Below, one piece after another: positions 62,453-64,000 of a stretch of 64,000 bases of DNA (position 1 is the stretch's first letter; every line of letters starts with the position of its first letter). Origin of the DNA: Ureibacillus thermophilus (GTDB lineage: Bacteria > Bacillota > Bacilli > Bacillales_A > Planococcaceae); assembly GCF_004331915.1 (NCBI RefSeq), contig NZ_CP036528.1, forward strand, positions 224,906 through 288,905, written 5' to 3'. The translations under genes were made by a program, and so were the position numbers. A model generated the notes under the pieces. It ran no database searches and had not been told where the DNA came from. It was given only the letters and a program-made list of their open reading frames with translations.

Positions 62453-63388
62453 ATGGAGAAAGTGCGTTTAGGCAAAACCAATCTTTACGTCCATCCGGTC
62501 GGCTTAGGAGCAAATGCGGTAGGTGGTCACAATATTCACCCAAATTTGGATGAAGCGGAAGGCAAAGAAGTGGTCCGCGTTGCCATCGAAAATGGCATCA
62601 ACTTTATCGATACGGCCTACATATATGGATTGGGACGTTCCGAGGAGCTCATCGGTGAAGTCATCCAAGAGCTGGGCAACCGAAGCGAGTTGGTCATTGC
62701 AACGAAGGTTGGTCCAAAAATGGTGAATGGTCAAAGGGTTATGGACAATTCCCCTTCTTTTTTGAAGGCGGAAGTGGAAAAAAGCTTGCGCCGCTTAAAA
62801 ACGGACTACATCGACTTGCTCTATATCCATTTCCCTGATGAACATACGCCAAAAAACGAAGCCATTGGCGCATTGAAGGAATTAAAGGATGAAGGAAAGA
62901 TTCGGGCCATTGGCGTTTCCAATTTTTCCTTGGCCCAATTGCAGGAAGCCAATCAAGACAGCTATGTGGACGTTTATCAGGGACACTATAACCTGATTCA
63001 CCGGGAAGCGGAAAAAGAGTTGTTCCCGTATGTTCTTGAGCACAACATCGCCTTTATCCCCTACTTCCCATTAGCTTCGGGGCTGCTTACAGGGAAATAC
63101 ACAAAGGACACGGAAATTCCCGAATACCGGAAAAATTCGCAGTTCTTCCAAAAAGAGGTTTACGATCAAATCGTGGAAAAAGTGGAACGGCTGCGCCCAA
63201 TCGCCCAATCGAAAAATGTGGAAGTGGCCAATATCGTCCTTGCCTGGTATTTGGCACAGGAAGCCGTGACGGCCATTATTCCAGGGGCAAAGCGGGCTGA
63301 GCAGGTGTTGAACAATTTAAAAACAGCCGATGTGTCTTTGAGCAAAGAGGAAATTCAAGCAATTGATGAGTTGTTTAAATTGGATTAA
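62453..63388 (+). CDS. Aldo/keto reductase (YhdN/IolS-like)
   Basis: 311-aa NADPH-dependent TIM-barrel reductase. The catalytic Asp-Tyr pair is in [18 protein letters not shown], the Lys in VIATKVGP and the His in [11 protein letters not shown]; the coenzyme loop is [13 protein letters not shown] longer frame upstream to 62300 is not coding; AAAGGGGG stands 8 nt before ATG 62453. The gene stands alone. It probably reduces reactive aldehydes; substrate unknown. Confidence 0.92.
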   Translation: MEKVRLGKTNLYVHPVGLGANAVGGHNIHPNLDEAEGKEVVRVAIENGINFIDTAYIYGLGRSEELIGEVIQELGNRSELVIATKVGPKMVNGQRVMDNSPSFLKAEVEKSLRRLKTDYIDLLYIHFPDEHTPKNEAIGALKELKDEGKIRAIGVSNFSLAQLQEANQDSYVDVYQGHYNLIHREAEKELFPYVLEHNIAFIPYFPLASGLLTGKYTKDTEIPEYRKNSQFFQKEVYDQIVEKVERLRPIAQSKNVEVANIVLAWYLAQEAVTAIIPGAKRAEQVLNNLKTADVSLSKEEIQAIDELFKLD

Positions 63389-63401
63389 GTCGTTCCTAAC
63401 C

Positions 63402-63447
63402 GAGCGGAAGAAGAAAGCGATATGTTTTCCCTCCGCTCTCTTTTTTT
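63402..63447 (+). terminator. Terminator of the aldo/keto reductase gene
   Basis: GAGCGGA and TCCGCTC arms around a purine-rich loop followed by TTTTTTT. Confidence 0.8.
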
Positions 63448-63464
63448 GTGCGGGATTTCCGCCA

Positions 63465-63835
63465 ATCTTGGCTAGATATCCGTCAAATATGTGAACATAT
63501 CCGCCAATCGAAAAATTTAGGATTGTCCGAAGTGGGATATCCGCCAATCTTACGCATTTATTCGCCACTTTCATAAGAAAATCCGCCAATATCGCAAATA
63601 TATCCGCCATCCGAATTATTTAGGTTTCTCCACAGCGGGATATCCGCCAATCTTGCACATTTATTCGCCATTTTCATAAAATAATCCGCCAATATCCCAA
63701 ATATATCCGCCATCCGAATTATTTAGGTTTCTCCACAGCGAGATATCCGCCAATCTTGCGCATTTATTCGCCATTTTCATAAAATAATCCGCCAATATCA
63801 CAAACATTTCCGCCAATCAAAAACTCCGTAAACCC
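63465..63835. repeat. 103-bp tandem array built from ATCCGCCAAT motifs
   Basis: Three successive ~103-bp units are visible, marked by TTAGG at about 63517, 63620 and 63723. Each unit contains GATATCCGCCAATCTT, CATTTATTCGCCA, AATCCGCCAATAT and ATATCCGCCATCCG in the same order. Degenerate partial units flank it on both sides. It contains no ORF; the last two units are nearly identical. Confidence 0.85.
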
Positions 63836-63862
63836 CAACTATAAAAAAGGCAACTTTTCAAA

Positions 63863-64000
63863 ATCGAGTAGGAGGGAGCGATTAACTCCCGTCCTCTCAC
63901 ATCACCGTACGTACGGTTCCGTATACGGCGGTTCAATTAAGATCATTGACGCAAGTTTTCATAACGAGCTTCAAGACTTTTCAGCCCTTGGTTTCTCCAA
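63863..64000 (-). mobile_element. 3' end of a group IIC intron (domains V-VI), continues beyond the window
   Basis: On the reverse strand the sequence has GAACCGCCGTATACGG, CCGTACGTACGG and TGTGAGAGGACGGGAG, then the domain VI stem GGGAGTTAATCGCTCCC and the 3' end CTACTCGAT at 63863. These are the conserved domain V/VI features of group IIC introns. The intron body and 5' end lie to the right of the window. Confidence 0.88.
63943..64000 (-). CDS. C-terminus of group II intron reverse transcriptase/maturase (partial)
   Basis: The last 18 codons before a TGA read WRNQGLKSLEARYENLRQ, just 5' of domain V, where the maturase ORF of a full-length group IIC intron ends. Most of the gene is outside the window, so intactness cannot be judged. 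Confidence 0.55.
   Translation of the reverse strand, partial: WRNQGLKSLEARYENLRQ

Noticed and set aside
63465..63835. CRISPR array
   Set aside because: Units are ~103 bp, near identical across their full length, with internal subrepeats and no unique spacers; no cas genes are present.
1..64000. tRNA or rRNA genes
   Set aside because: No cloverleaf with GGTTCGAATCC-like T arm and no rRNA core sequence was noticed in any intergenic region.

Overview
The window is from a low-G+C, Gram-positive, endospore-former-type chromosome (Bacillales). The relatives I would expect are Bacillaceae/Planococcaceae such as Lysinibacillus or Ureibacillus; this is an inference from gene content, and the genus is not proven. 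Supporting signs are Bacillus-type genes (ykkCD with a guanidine riboswitch, yclNOPQ, pdaC, thrCB, ppaC, hflX, metNIQ, menA, yfiBC), strong AGGAGG-like ribosome binding sites, frequent TTG/GTG starts, rho-independent terminators after most genes, and an SLH-anchored surface protein. It is mostly ordinary housekeeping and accessory chromosome. No tRNA, rRNA, CRISPR array or prophage was seen.

Layout. 1-3180: 3' part of murB, a small unknown ORF, an FTR1 iron permease behind a broken EfeO-like lipoprotein gene with a Fur box, then a GC-rich intergenic element with inverted ends. 3180-9550: azoreductase, DsbA-like oxidoreductase, FAD/Rieske protein, Mn-pyrophosphatase, RpiR regulator and a NiaP-like transporter. 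9790-13360: thrC-thrB, ZIP transporter, PAP2 phosphatase. 13440-20700: petrobactin-type siderophore importer yclNOPQ (Fur controlled), peptide transporter, hflX. 20790-24420: a wreck zone in which putP has lost its 5' end to an IS4-family element, whose other side abuts a truncated group IIC intron. 24427-33890: metNIQ, menA, a double GNAT, a heterodimeric ABC exporter and an EamA permease. 34070-43620: PAS-GGDEF-EAL protein, split ThrE exporter, pdaC, a two-gene lysine-degradation operon, AIM24-family protein, uppP. 43620-44215: a repeat-rich gap with a second group IIC intron stub. 44215-49880: fructosamine kinase, nitroreductase, amidase-like protein, DUF2804, glycerophosphodiesterase, and a TetR regulator divergent from a membrane protein with three operator-like palindromes between them. 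50000-54050: cadC-cadA with two operators; then two rhodaneses and a CsoR/CstR-type repressor. 54189-61750: SLH/thrombospondin-3/lipase-like surface protein, thpR, guanidinium exporter pair with riboswitch, CoA-disulfide reductase-rhodanese, membrane-anchored trypsin-like protease. 61750-64000: AT-rich gap, aldo/keto reductase, a 103-bp tandem array and the 3' end of another group IIC intron.

How genes work together. Iron: FTR1 and yclNOPQ both carry Fur boxes. Sulfane sulfur: the cstR-like repressor, two rhodaneses and the distant CoA-disulfide reductase-rhodanese share the same ATACC-n6-GGTAT palindrome, with promoters arranged around it. Lysine: lysine 6-dehydrogenase plus semialdehyde dehydrogenase would take lysine to 2-aminoadipate. 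The main unusual features are non-coding: three copies of a ~180-bp two-hairpin repeat always placed just 3' of a gene and in the same orientation; two group IIC intron 5' ends each starting exactly 6 nt after a terminator stem; and two different short-unit tandem arrays.
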